64,000 nt of DNA. Origin: a virus. Every line of letters begins with the position of its first letter. Positions within the stretch are counted from its first letter, which is position 1. The stretch spans positions 40,749 to 104,748 of the IMG/VR virus record IMGVR_UViG_3300043438_001827; one strand, written 5' to 3'. The notes beneath the pieces were generated by a model that searched no databases, had not been told where the DNA came from, and saw only the letters and a program-made list of their open reading frames with translations. Below are positions 13,056 to 23,200 of this stretch, in pieces. The translations under genes and the position numbers were made by a program.

Positions 13056-16000
13056 ATGGCAGATTTTGGTTTTACATTAGATGATTTAGATAGCTCAACA
13101 TCTATTACCAGGAAGATAGCTGAAGGCTTTAATCCAAATGGATCAGAAAGTTTAACAACTTCAGCTTCTCAAAGTGGATATGAAAATGAGACTATGAGCA
13201 CTAGGGATGTAAGTGAAATATTATCTCGGTGATACTCTATTTAGGAACCCAGCATCTCTTATTAACGTTTCTAACAAGTTTGTTAATTCAACTGCACACT
13301 CTTTGATTACCACTGGAGCGCAAAGTTCAGAATCTTTTTCTATACCAAACCCAGATTATCAAGGTAAAGACGGAGAACCGTCAAAATTATCTGGTCGGAG
13401 CAGCTTACCTAAAAATAGTTTCTAAGTCTATAGCGGGAACTGGTTATGCAGCAGCTGGATCAAACAATCCATTAATGGATCTTTTAAATACATATAAAAC
13501 TGGTCAATGGCCTAAGAGCTCTAGCGGTTCTGGTGTTTCGCAATTTGGTGGGCCACTTATTAAGCATGGCAATGTTACTTATATATTCGATCCATCTGCA
13601 CCATCTTTAGGATCAAGAATGATTGCTCTAGATTCAGAGCTAACACCAGAAGAAAAACAATACTATATCGAAAGAGGAACCATTCTCAGTAGAGTAGTAG
13701 GTGACACTGTATTGATTTCTGGTTTTGACATAGATTTTCCTGATAATTGGACTAACCATAAATTAATAGCCACTCAGTCCTATTATCCTGATGTTCCTCA
13801 AGAGCAAAATAATGGATTTGTTCAAGACAGTTTAATTATCGCCCCAAAACAAAAAGCGTATATATGTGCAGCTCTAATAGAATTGTTAATAGCATTAGCT
13901 GATAAAATAGGATTCGACGGAACTTTTGCTACTTCTAGAGCAGTCATAACACAAGAAGGTGATAATCAAATAGGATTAGATGGTTCGTCTTCAAAGGTTA
14001 ACTCAAATATTAAAAACATAATATCAGATCATGTTTTTGGAAGATCTTTTGATTTTCAAAAGTTAGGTTCCAATTACGATTCTACTCAAAATATTCCAGT
14101 ATCAGAAGATGGATATCAGCTCAGTCTAGATATGCTTCTAGAAGCTCTTAATACTATGCCTATGCCACTTCTTCCTGATTTAATTGTAATCCATCCAGAA
14201 GTTGGTAGAAAATTAGGAATAGTAGAAGGCCTTGAGGGAATGAGTTCTGCTGTTAAAATGAAATATCCAAATTTAAAGTATGTTGATTTTGTGTCAGATG
14301 ATAATCACACAAGTCACATTCACATTTCTTTTAGCGCAGAAAGAGCTGGTAAGTATATCGGTTCAGAAGGTCTTATCGTAAGTAGTACAATAATAGATGA
14401 AGTAGACAGTGGCGAAAGCGATGCCGCTCTGCAAGCTGCAATCGAAGTATCCAGAGCAAAAGCTACTATTAATTACAAAGCATTAGAGGGAGATCTATCT
14501 AATCTGGATGTGTTTCAAATATTAACAGCTAAAAGTTTTAGTCCAGAAGTAGCTGCTATATTTACCGCCATAATGGCAAGAGAGAGCAACCGTAACCCAG
14601 GATCATTCAATGGAGTTTGCAGTAGGAATCCAGAAAATTGGAATGGATTAGCAGATGACTATTCTGTAGGAATGTTTCAGTTCAACTTATTATCATACAT
14701 TAATGCAAAAACTGGGGCAGTAACAAAGTTACCAGTAGTATATGATGGAACTAAATATCTAGATAAACCAAAAATGATGAAGGCTACCCATTTAGCTTAT
14801 AAGCCTGGAGCAGACGCTAATTGGACAGACACACAGATTTTAGAAAAAATGTTGTTGCTTCAGAATGCAGGCAAAGCTTTTGTAGATGATTTACTTTGGT
14901 ATCCAGTCAATCAAGTAGCTTTAGCAACTTATAAATGGGGTGCCAACGCTTCAGATAATGTAATAAAAACATCAAGCGGATTTCATGCGTGGGGAGATTA
15001 TGGAACTAGATCTGAATGTGGTTTTATATTCTTAACTAGTTTCCAAGAAGCTGTTAGCGTTTACTTAACAACGGGTAACGATATAGCTATATTACAAGAA
15101 TGGGTAAGAAAAAACCTTCCAAAATACAATCCTAAAACAGCTCCTTATATAGAACAGTGGATGTCTGGAACTATTTTCTTTTCTAAAAAGAAAAAAAATA
15201 CTTTAATTAAAAGCTCTAAGCCGATTAAATACGTACCAGCTGCTGGAGCTTCCTCTGGTGGATCTGTAATACAACAAATAGATAAAAAGCTTTTAATCAT
15301 TGGCAATCTAAATGTATCTGATAGTTCTACTCTAATTACAAAAAAAATGGGTCAAACTCCATGGTCTTATTATAAGACAATAGGAAAAGCTGGACTAAGG
15401 ATGGCTACAGCAAGTGCAGGTAACGCAGCTTTAAAAACTTTAATTCAAGAAATTCAAACTTTAAAAACAGCATCAGGCTCTGATAAATTTGTACCCGATG
15501 CATACATTATAGCAACCGGTGCGACTGATGCGCTGTTAGGGCTAGATTTAACAGGTTTAAAAAATTTAATTAAATTAGTTATGGTTGAAATAGGATCTAA
15601 ACCAACCTATTGGATAGACACCTATTCTGCATCAACAAATGTTGATATAAGTCAATCTTCTATTTTTAATCAAGCATTAGAAGATTTAAGACCAAGTTAC
15701 CCAAATATATTAATTAACTCAAGTACTTTAAATTGGGCAGAATTAGTAGTAGCTAACGAAAGCTATTTATCTGAGAGCAAAAGAACTTTATCATCCTTGG
15801 GCCAAGAAGCTTATGCCACCTTAATCGAGACATCGGCTAATGAATTAGCTAACCTCATTGTTCCAGGTTCATATTCTTATGGTGGGGATAGCACTGTTGC
15901 CCCTACTTTCACTAAAGACCAAATCAAAGAAGCAGCAATATGGTTAAGGACAAATAGAATGGCTGACTGGCAAACCAAGACTAATAAGAAATTTGGATGT

Positions 16001-16399
16001 GAAGGTTTTGCTAATAGACTAAGTGCAGCCTTGGGGCTGTTTGGTGAAGCTATGCCAGAGATATTCAACGATGAGTGGGATGGTCCTACTACTACTCAAG
16101 TTCCGACTAATCTAGATAGGTCCTTAAGTGCAACAGCACATTATAATAAAGTAAAAAATCGCTCAGACTTCTTTGGCCCAACAACTCCTAAGGGTAAAAA
16201 TCCTCCAAAGGGATATGTAGTATACTGGACTGGTGGTACCCCTGCAACTGATGACCTTGGGCATAATGGAATATCATTGGGTGATGGAACTTATATAGAT
16301 CAAAATGATGGATCACCTTATAAGATAATCGGAAGCACAGTAGCGGGAGGATTCCCTGGTATTAATTATACATACGTTGGCACTACACCCACTTGGTAA
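13056..16399 (+). CDS. Multi-domain tail-associated cell-wall lysin, 1113 aa, two +1 shifts
   Basis: ATG at 13056 follows an AGGAAT-type ribosome site. Coding runs 13056-13226 (57 codons), 13228-13395 (56 codons) and 13397-16399 (1000 codons), with the C of two CGG codons skipped. Without the shifts only about 58 residues would be made. Domains seen in order: an M15/VanY-like D,D- or L,D-peptidase (HVFGRSFD near residue 323 and SHIHIS near 417, the usual metal ligands); a lysozyme or transglycosylase-like segment (MARESNRNPGSF near 506, then GMFQFN); a possible SGNH-hydrolase-like region from about 745, whose motif is degenerate; and a C-terminal CHAP/NlpC-like region (EGFANRLSAAL near 981, GHNGISLGDGTYID near 1068). 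It probably degrades peptidoglycan during DNA injection. The peptidase call is the firmest. Confidence 0.82.
13227..13230 (+). other. +1 frameshift site 2 (CGGT)
   Basis: Zero frame reads TCT CGG TGA, a stop directly after CGG. Skipping the C gives TCT GGT GAT ACT and continues the lysin. The new frame has a TAA at 13210, so the shift is confined to about 20 bases. Restored residue is Gly (GGT), position 58. Confidence 0.88.
13396..13399 (+). other. +1 frameshift site 3 (CGGA)
   Basis: Zero frame reads GGT CGG AGC and stops nine codons later. Skipping the C gives GGT GGA GCA GCT TAC and enters the long lysin frame. This is the second shift in the same gene, 169 bases after the first, giving Gly at residue 114. 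Confidence 0.86.
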
Positions 16400-16410
16400 A
16401 GGAAAATAAT

Positions 16411-16776
16411 ATGACAAAAATATATCCAAAATTTGATAAAAAAATAGCAGACAGTTTAAGCGCAGCTAGAATTCAACAAACAAAAACTAGACCTGGTGTT
16501 GTAATGTCTTTCGACAGAAAGAAGAACACTGCAATAATAGTACTAGAAGATAAAATGTCTGGTTCTATAGGGGAAATTATAAAAGATGTACCGTGTCCAG
16601 ATATACAGGGTATCCAAACCGTTGCACCAACAGCAGGATCAAGATGCATAGTTTCTTTTCGAGATGACAACGAAAGATACCCCCATATAGTATCATTTAT
16701 AAATGATATTAATTTCCAATCTAAATACCGTGTCAACTATGGTGTTGACACAGGTGTTCCTAACTTTTTAATATAA
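16411..16776 (+). CDS. Baseplate OB-fold protein, gp5/gpV N-terminal-domain-like
   Basis: The product has 121 residues from ATG 16411, chosen because AAAGGAAA lies just upstream; an in-frame TTG at 16393 inside the lysin end is less likely. The pattern of short strands, with TRPGVVMSF, a variable loop and GSRCIVSFRDDNERYPHIVSF, resembles the OB domain of phage spike or baseplate assembly V proteins, which join the spike to the hub. It lies between the lysin and the gp25-like wedge gene, as such genes usually do. The family call is by pattern only. Confidence 0.6.
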   Translation: MTKIYPKFDKKIADSLSAARIQQTKTRPGVVMSFDRKKNTAIIVLEDKMSGSIGEIIKDVPCPDIQGIQTVAPTAGSRCIVSFRDDNERYPHIVSFINDINFQSKYRVNYGVDTGVPNFLI

Positions 16777-16778
16777 TC

Positions 16779-17477
16779 ATGAACCCAAACGACCCAATAG
16801 TAAAAAATTATAGTTCAAATGCAAAAAACTATATATCTGAAAAAAATGAGTATGAAAAAAGAAAAAACTTTTCATCTAGAGAAGTTGGGTTGACCCATCC
16901 TGATAATTCTTCTTTTATTCGCTTAACCGATTCTGGAGATATAGAAATTTTTACAGCACCAGGAGTTGGCATGATTATAAGTGGATCTACTAGAAGCATA
17001 TCTCTTTTTGCTGACAGTATAAGATTTCACACCAAGGAAAATGGTTTAAAGTGGAATTCTATGGATTTTAATCATTCGGCAGACGATTTCACTGAGCCAA
17101 CTTTATTGAAATCTAATCCAGATCAATACAACCCAGCTTATATAAACATAGGTAAATATATAGATGAATTGATAAAAATAAACGAAGAGGAACAACAGGA
17201 AGTAAAACCAACTATTACTATAGGAGGGGAGTATCAATTTGTTGACACTACTGCAGATTTAACTGGTAATTACGGTTTCCTTTCTGGTAATGACTCTTCT
17301 TCTTTATTTACTGAGGATCAAATCAGTATAATTAAAATTAGCTGGGAAACAAATATAACTCCTGTAAATAATAATATTAGCTTGGGTGAATTTACTGACT
17401 ACATTGTAAATTTAATGCAAAGTGGCTATACATTTAATCAAGCTAGAGATAAGGCGTTAAGGGACAAAATTGGGTGA
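16779..17477 (+). CDS. Baseplate-region protein, possibly spike-like
   Basis: The product has 232 residues and starts two bases after the previous stop. The first half has a strand-rich pattern (SSFIRLTDSGDIEIFTAPG, then ISGSTRSISLFADSIRF) like the repeated strands of a spike or beta-helix tip. The second half is acidic and ends with a helical stretch. Its place between an OB-type protein and the wedge gene supports a role in the central baseplate. I do not recognise the family. Confidence 0.65.
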   Translation: MNPNDPIVKNYSSNAKNYISEKNEYEKRKNFSSREVGLTHPDNSSFIRLTDSGDIEIFTAPGVGMIISGSTRSISLFADSIRFHTKENGLKWNSMDFNHSADDFTEPTLLKSNPDQYNPAYINIGKYIDELIKINEEEQQEVKPTITIGGEYQFVDTTADLTGNYGFLSGNDSSSLFTEDQISIIKISWETNITPVNNNISLGEFTDYIVNLMQSGYTFNQARDKALRDKIG

Positions 17478-17850
17478 TTTTTATATAGACTTATCTGGAG
17501 ACCTTAAGGTTACCGGCAATGGAGACATTGCAACAACTCAAAGCCCAGCAGAAGTTGACGTTCAACAAATATACTTAAGGCTGATGACTGAACCTGGTGA
17601 TTTCTATATATATCCAGGCTTAGGCACAGACTTAGCAATGCTTTACGGAATGCCTCAAACTCCAGAAACTGGAGAATTAGGTAAGCGAATTATAAGATCT
17701 GCCTTAGAAAGAGAAGGAATATTCTCTAATAGAAAAATTATGATTGAGGCAGTTCCCACTTCCGAAGACTCTATAAGATTTGACGTTTTCATAATTACCG
17801 AATTCAAAGAACCAACAGTACTATCTATTACTCAGACACTAGGGGTGTAA
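17470..17850 (+). CDS. Baseplate wedge protein, gp25/gpW-like
   Basis: The product has 126 residues, a typical length for the T4 gp25 / P2 W (lysozyme-like fold) wedge family. The region EVDVQQIYLRLMTEPGDFYIYPGLGTDL, then ELGKRIIRSALEREGIF, matches the family pattern (a small helix, PG-(E/D), P-x-(Y/L)G, and a long helix). It starts with TTG overlapping the previous stop by eight bases, with AAGGG about ten bases upstream. It precedes baseplate J as in most contractile tails. The protein helps initiate sheath assembly on the baseplate. Confidence 0.85.
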   Translation: MGDFYIDLSGDLKVTGNGDIATTQSPAEVDVQQIYLRLMTEPGDFYIYPGLGTDLAMLYGMPQTPETGELGKRIIRSALEREGIFSNRKIMIEAVPTSEDSIRFDVFIITEFKEPTVLSITQTLGV

Positions 17851-17854
17851 TTTA

Positions 17855-19024
17855 ATGCCTATTTATAACTTAAAATCAAGAGACCAAATGCTTATTGAGG
17901 TCGTTGACGCCCTACAAAAAAATGCAGGGATTACTGCGGTATCCCCAGGTTCTATAGCCAGGGCATTTGCAGAAGCGATAACCACTGAAGTGTCAGACCT
18001 TTATAGTGCATTTAAGCTTAGTATAGAGCAGTCAACCTTAGCAATGGCGACAGGAAAAAATTTAGATGCAATAGGAGAACTCTACAGCGTAAGCAGAAGA
18101 AGCATATCTGATGAACTAACCGTAGACAGGCTAACCTCTAATATAGAATTCTTTATCAGCGTACCATATTCTGCAGATATTACAATTCCAAAAGGGACAT
18201 TGGTCTATACGGCTGTTGATAATTTCAACGATATTCAATACGCTTACGAATTAACTAATAATGTAACTATTTTATCTGGATTAACAAGAGAATATGGCAC
18301 AGTACAAGCAAAGTTTTCAGATACTGGTATTACAGCGGCAAGGAATACTGTGGTAAAACACAATTTCATAGGACCTCCTGGAGCTGCAATCTTTTGCAAT
18401 AACCCTAAAGAAATATATAGCTCTTTAAACTCTGAGTCAGATGACAATTTCAGAAGAAGGATTATAGCATCGGTCCGAAGTAAGGGAACCGGAACCGCTG
18501 AGTCTCTTAGATTTGCCGCCCTTGCCGTCAAAGGCGTAAAGGATGTAAAAATCAGAGAAGGTTCTTACGGTATAGGTTCTTGCGACTTAATAGTCGTACC
18601 AGAAAGCCTATCAGGAATGAACGCCCTTCCAGAAATCGTTTTTACCGCAGTAAGCGGGATAAAACCAGTTGGTATACGCATAAATGTAAGAATGGCCCAA
18701 AGAAAGAACGTCGATGTTACTGCTACATTAACCCTTAGAGAAGGAACGACATCTCAACTAGCTAGATCCGCAGAAGCACAGGCTAGAATATTCTTAACTA
18801 GATACTTAAATTCTTTTTCAATAGGAGATTCTATATCAATCAAAGAGATGGAATCCCAGATGAAATTTGCCTCTGACTTAATCCTTTCCGCTACGATAAA
18901 TAATGTTGCAGTAGATAAAAAGAATATATCAAATACCGACTATAGATTGTCTGATGATAGAAGTTTCATGATAGCTGGCGCAGTAGCTGTATATTCTGTT
19001 ATAATTGGTACTTCAAACTACTAA
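17855..19024 (+). CDS. Baseplate J-like protein
   Basis: The product has 389 residues. The N-terminal helical part with AIARAFAEAITTEVSDLY and LDAIGELYSVSRR, followed by a strand-rich middle (FISVPYSADITIPKGTLVYT) and the DDNFRRRIIASVRSKGTGTAESLRFAALAVKGVKDVKI segment, is characteristic of the baseplate J / gp47 family. It forms the wedge around the hub with the gp25-like protein encoded four bases upstream. Codon use in the middle is somewhat GC-richer than in its neighbours. Confidence 0.88.
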   Translation: MPIYNLKSRDQMLIEVVDALQKNAGITAVSPGSIARAFAEAITTEVSDLYSAFKLSIEQSTLAMATGKNLDAIGELYSVSRRSISDELTVDRLTSNIEFFISVPYSADITIPKGTLVYTAVDNFNDIQYAYELTNNVTILSGLTREYGTVQAKFSDTGITAARNTVVKHNFIGPPGAAIFCNNPKEIYSSLNSESDDNFRRRIIASVRSKGTGTAESLRFAALAVKGVKDVKIREGSYGIGSCDLIVVPESLSGMNALPEIVFTAVSGIKPVGIRINVRMAQRKNVDVTATLTLREGTTSQLARSAEAQARIFLTRYLNSFSIGDSISIKEMESQMKFASDLILSATINNVAVDKKNISNTDYRLSDDRSFMIAGAVAVYSVIIGTSNY

Positions 19025-19041
19025 ATTTAAAGAAGGCTTTA

Positions 19042-20241
19042 ATGTCAGATAAAATGTATACTGTAGTACGTAAGCAGATTGTAAAAGCTGCCAATATGAC
19101 ACATGCTAGAAATATAGCAGATGGCTACGAAGATTTTCCAGGTGAGTTGATGTCCGATGAACTCAATACGGAATTGTCTAATCAAAAGGTGTCGTCTAAT
19201 CAGACTATCCTCATAGAAGATTCTTCTGACTTGGAAGTTCCTACCTTTAATGACAGAGGGGACTTTCTTAGATCCGAGAATAGAAGATTGGCCAGATTAG
19301 CAGATAAATACAAGAACGTAAAAGATGAAGCCGTAGTAGCAATATACGAGGCAGCATATGATGCGTTTAGTACCATAAGCCTTCCTCCAGTCAAGAAACC
19401 AGTCTTAAAATCAGGCTTAGGCGAGCCAGAAACAGCTGTAGCTGTATTCGCAGACTGGCAGCTAGGTAAGGTCACTCCTGACTACAACTCTAACGTAGCT
19501 GCTCAAAGAATAGAACTTTATACAGAGAAGCTTCTTGAAATTACTGAAATTCAAAGAAAACACCATCCGGTTAATAACCTTCATGTGTGGATGCTGGGAG
19601 ATATAGTTGAGGGTGAAGAAATTTTCCCTGGACAAGCACACTTGATTGACTCTGGTTTATATCGACAGGTTGGAGTAAATGGACCAGAGATTATAGCCAA
19701 GTTCCTAAGAACTGCTTTGGAGAACTTTGAGCATGTGCATGTTACTGGGGTAATAGGAAATCATGGTGCCGTTGGTGGTCGAGGAAGAAAGCAACACGAT
19801 CCAGAAACTAATATGGATAGACTTCTTTACCAAATCATTAGACTAATATTTAAAGATGAGCCAAGAATTACCTTTAATATTCCAGATGGAAAAGGCGAAA
19901 GACACTGGTATGCTGTCGACACTATAGGAAATTATAGTAGTCTTTTAATTCACGGTGATCAATTACCTTCACCCAATGCCTTTCATGGTTACTATAAAAA
20001 GATAATGGGCTGGAAAGATGGTGCAATTCCGGAGCATTTTGATGATGTGTTCATGGGTCACTATCACCAATCTTTTAAGATGACGATAGGCAGCGCAACA
20101 TTGAGAATTTCTGGTTCACCAGAAAGCTACAACACCTATGCACAAGAGTTCTTCTCTTCTATGAGTAGACCTTCTCAGCAACTTATGTATGTACATCCTC
20201 AAAATGGACTCACTTGTGAATACAGTATTTGGTTAGACTAG
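19042..20241 (+). CDS. Calcineurin-like metallophosphoesterase
   Basis: The product has 399 residues. Metallophosphoesterase motifs are visible: FADWQLGK (replacing the usual D-x-H motif), LGDIVEG, IGNHGA (GNH[E/D] motif, bases about 19757-19775), LLIHGDQL and GHYH. These ligands bind two metal ions. The insertion of a phosphoesterase gene between baseplate and fibre genes is unusual. It may act in DNA repair or RNA processing, or in tail maturation; the sequence does not decide. The first motif has Gln where His is usual, as in some phage members. The next gene starts 15 bases downstream. Confidence 0.82.
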   Translation: MSDKMYTVVRKQIVKAANMTHARNIADGYEDFPGELMSDELNTELSNQKVSSNQTILIEDSSDLEVPTFNDRGDFLRSENRRLARLADKYKNVKDEAVVAIYEAAYDAFSTISLPPVKKPVLKSGLGEPETAVAVFADWQLGKVTPDYNSNVAAQRIELYTEKLLEITEIQRKHHPVNNLHVWMLGDIVEGEEIFPGQAHLIDSGLYRQVGVNGPEIIAKFLRTALENFEHVHVTGVIGNHGAVGGRGRKQHDPETNMDRLLYQIIRLIFKDEPRITFNIPDGKGERHWYAVDTIGNYSSLLIHGDQLPSPNAFHGYYKKIMGWKDGAIPEHFDDVFMGHYHQSFKMTIGSATLRISGSPESYNTYAQEFFSSMSRPSQQLMYVHPQNGLTCEYSIWLD

Positions 20242-20256
20242 TAAAAAGGTTTTTAA

Positions 20257-23200
20257 ATGAAAAGTTATCTATTAAGTTTTACTAGTTATGATTTTAGTAA
20301 AAATGGTAAAACTTGGGTTACAAGTCCAGTAGATCTTTATTTTAACAAATACTATACTAATTTTAGTAATAAAAGATCAAGAACCGGTAATAACTTAATA
20401 GGTGACTATACATTTACTGGTACGGAAAAAACAGGCGATGCCTATATTTACGTAGACAGCACCCAGTATAGTAGCCCTAACTTTATTTTCCAAACCCCTG
20501 GAGCCACTGCTAACTATGGAGCCACTGCTAACTATCTTCTATATACAGACACAAATTTTAATTTAATATCAACACCATCATTCTTGCAAACAGTTTACCA
20601 AACAAACTATGGTGAGGTAGTACAAGATATAGCCACTCCTAGCCTAATGAGACTGGTTGATACATCTTCTAGGGTAGATATAAGATCATTTAGAGGAGCA
20701 TTCTCCAACCGTCTTGGTGGAATAGAAAATATAACCTATAACATAAGCGTTTATGAGTCTGATTCACAGGAGCGGACCATGGCTCCTTTCCACCACTACA
20801 TCTTCTGAATCCCTGGGGACTCTACTTCTAGCTAAAGACTCTAAAAGGTACGCTAAGTTTGAAATAACAATAGATACTCAAGTAACCGATGTAAACGTTT
20901 TAGATTTTGTATTAATAGTTGAAATAGCTATATCTGAACCGATAACACCGGTCTTATCTAGATCAGCAAAAAACATACTAAGAAAATTTCCATCATGGAT
21001 GGAGATGTATTCCGATTCAGAAGATCAAGTTAACCAAGATAACTATGTTCCAAAAAGTGTTGGTGGAAAATTCATAAATGCTATAGTTTCTGAAAACTTA
21101 GATTACTTTGACACACAAGTAGATATACATAATATAAATCGCTTTATAGGTAGTGCTGACTTAAATCAAGTAGCATGGATGTGGTCTTCATTAAACGTTC
21201 CAAATACTTATAACAAGATTATAGGTGACAACATAGAGTTAACTAGACTAGACAGCATGACTGACCTATATGAAGCTAGAAATACAGATTATGTTTATTT
21301 TCACAATCCAGTTAACAGACAAATAATTACAATTAGAAATTTTGAATCTTTAATTGCGTATAATAATAATACTACTTCAGTGGAATTGCCTCAGATACCA
21401 ATTCAAAGGTTCAACTGGTTTGATGAATTTGGTGCACGAGTAGGACTAAATAGGCTTTATCTAGAAGAGAATGAATCATTTAAGTTTAGAATATTAGACG
21501 TTTTTATCAATCCTATTTCTACTGATATAAATGGATTTAAAAGAACTTTAAGAAGAGAACTTAATCTTTGGGATGCTTTTGGCGCAACACCAGATCACAC
21601 AACCGATTATGCTACTCCATTGATTATGGAAATGTCTGACATAGAATCTTCTTTGGAATATTTTAACGCTGATGGTAGTCCAAAAGAAAAATTTACAAAT
21701 TTAGTAATTAAATTAAATGAAAAATATCCAACTAATTGGGGTTATTTCTCATTCAACAATGCTATTTGGGACACTGCTGGTTTAAATCAAGAGGGAGTTA
21801 ATAGACTAAGTGCTAATTATAGTGATGAAATAAATGATTTTGCTTATTATCAACCAGGTGTTGGCGATCTTTCTGATAGCGAAATAATAATCTATGATAA
21901 TTCTGCTACTCCTCAATGGTTTACTACTAGCTTAGTAGCAACTGGAAAAAAGAAGATTGGTACACATTTAGAAAATTCACCAATTGAAATTAATTATGAA
22001 TATTATTCAGATTACAAGAGATACATTTACGATAATCAGAGTGCTACTATAAATCTAACAGTGGAAGCAACGTTACTGCCTTATGGTACAAGTGCAACAC
22101 CAAGACTTATTTATTCTCCTATAACTAGATTTGTTAAAAACCAGCATGCTCCTACAAGTAGCGCAAGTCCAGAATTCAATACAGTTCAAATATTTGATAC
22201 AGATGGTTATTTGAGTAGCGATCTAAATTTTAGATATAAAGACACGAAACAATTAGCTACAATTAATTTCAATAACCTATATTCAACAACTAGAATTCCA
22301 TATAATAAGATTTCTGATATGAGATTAAAGAATGGATTATGGAATGGATCACAGTATGCAACACCAAATTCAGATACGTTTGCAGCTTTCTTTTCCCATA
22401 AATCAGACAAGCTTATTTCTACCAGTTCAGAAATAAATGCCAGTACTCCATCTTTTACACCAAATACTGTAATAAAACTAGTATCAAATGTTTATAATTT
22501 AAAGCAAGTTATCGAAGAAACAGTTCCTGTAAAAGACAAGATCACGTTAAATGATACTGTAGATGCAAGTAAAAAGAATGTAAACCTTCCTCTTGATTTA
22601 ATCAAATCTAATATAATTTACCCAGTTGGAGCAACTCCTCAATATACGTACATAAATGTTATACCTCCAACAAACACGTTCAACTCTCCAGATCAGGATG
22701 TCTCTGACAATATCTCTGTTTATGGTGGAGCAGCTAATTACACAGAACTAGATAGAGATTTATTTGTTCCATCTTCTCCTAATATTACTGCTTCCATATA
22801 TGGAAGTTCACTTCCTTCCAATTCTTTTGGTTTTATAAACTCTGAAAATACAGCTTCTACTGTCAACTATTATTTTGGTAAATTAAAATACGATGCAACA
22901 GCAACTCCTAGATCCATAACTATCAAATCAAATGAAGTAAATACTTATCCTTTTGAAATAATAGATTGGGAACCATTTGAAATTCATTCAACCCCTAAAA
23001 TATCTGGAATTGTTGATGAAAATGGAATTGTAAAATATCTTCTTGAAAATGGAGAATACATACCTGGATTAAACAGTAACATAATAGATTTACCAGAAAT
23101 AACAAGAGAAACTTTTGGCATTTCTGGATCTTCAAAGTTTGATTATTTCTTTGAAAATATAAAAGTTTTAGATCCAGAAAGTGTTAATGTATCAATCTGG

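Noticed and set aside
17462-17477. Wedge protein as a +1 fusion with the gene at 16779
   Set aside because: No CGG in the overlap; AAGGG and a TTG start give a normal-length gp25-like protein.
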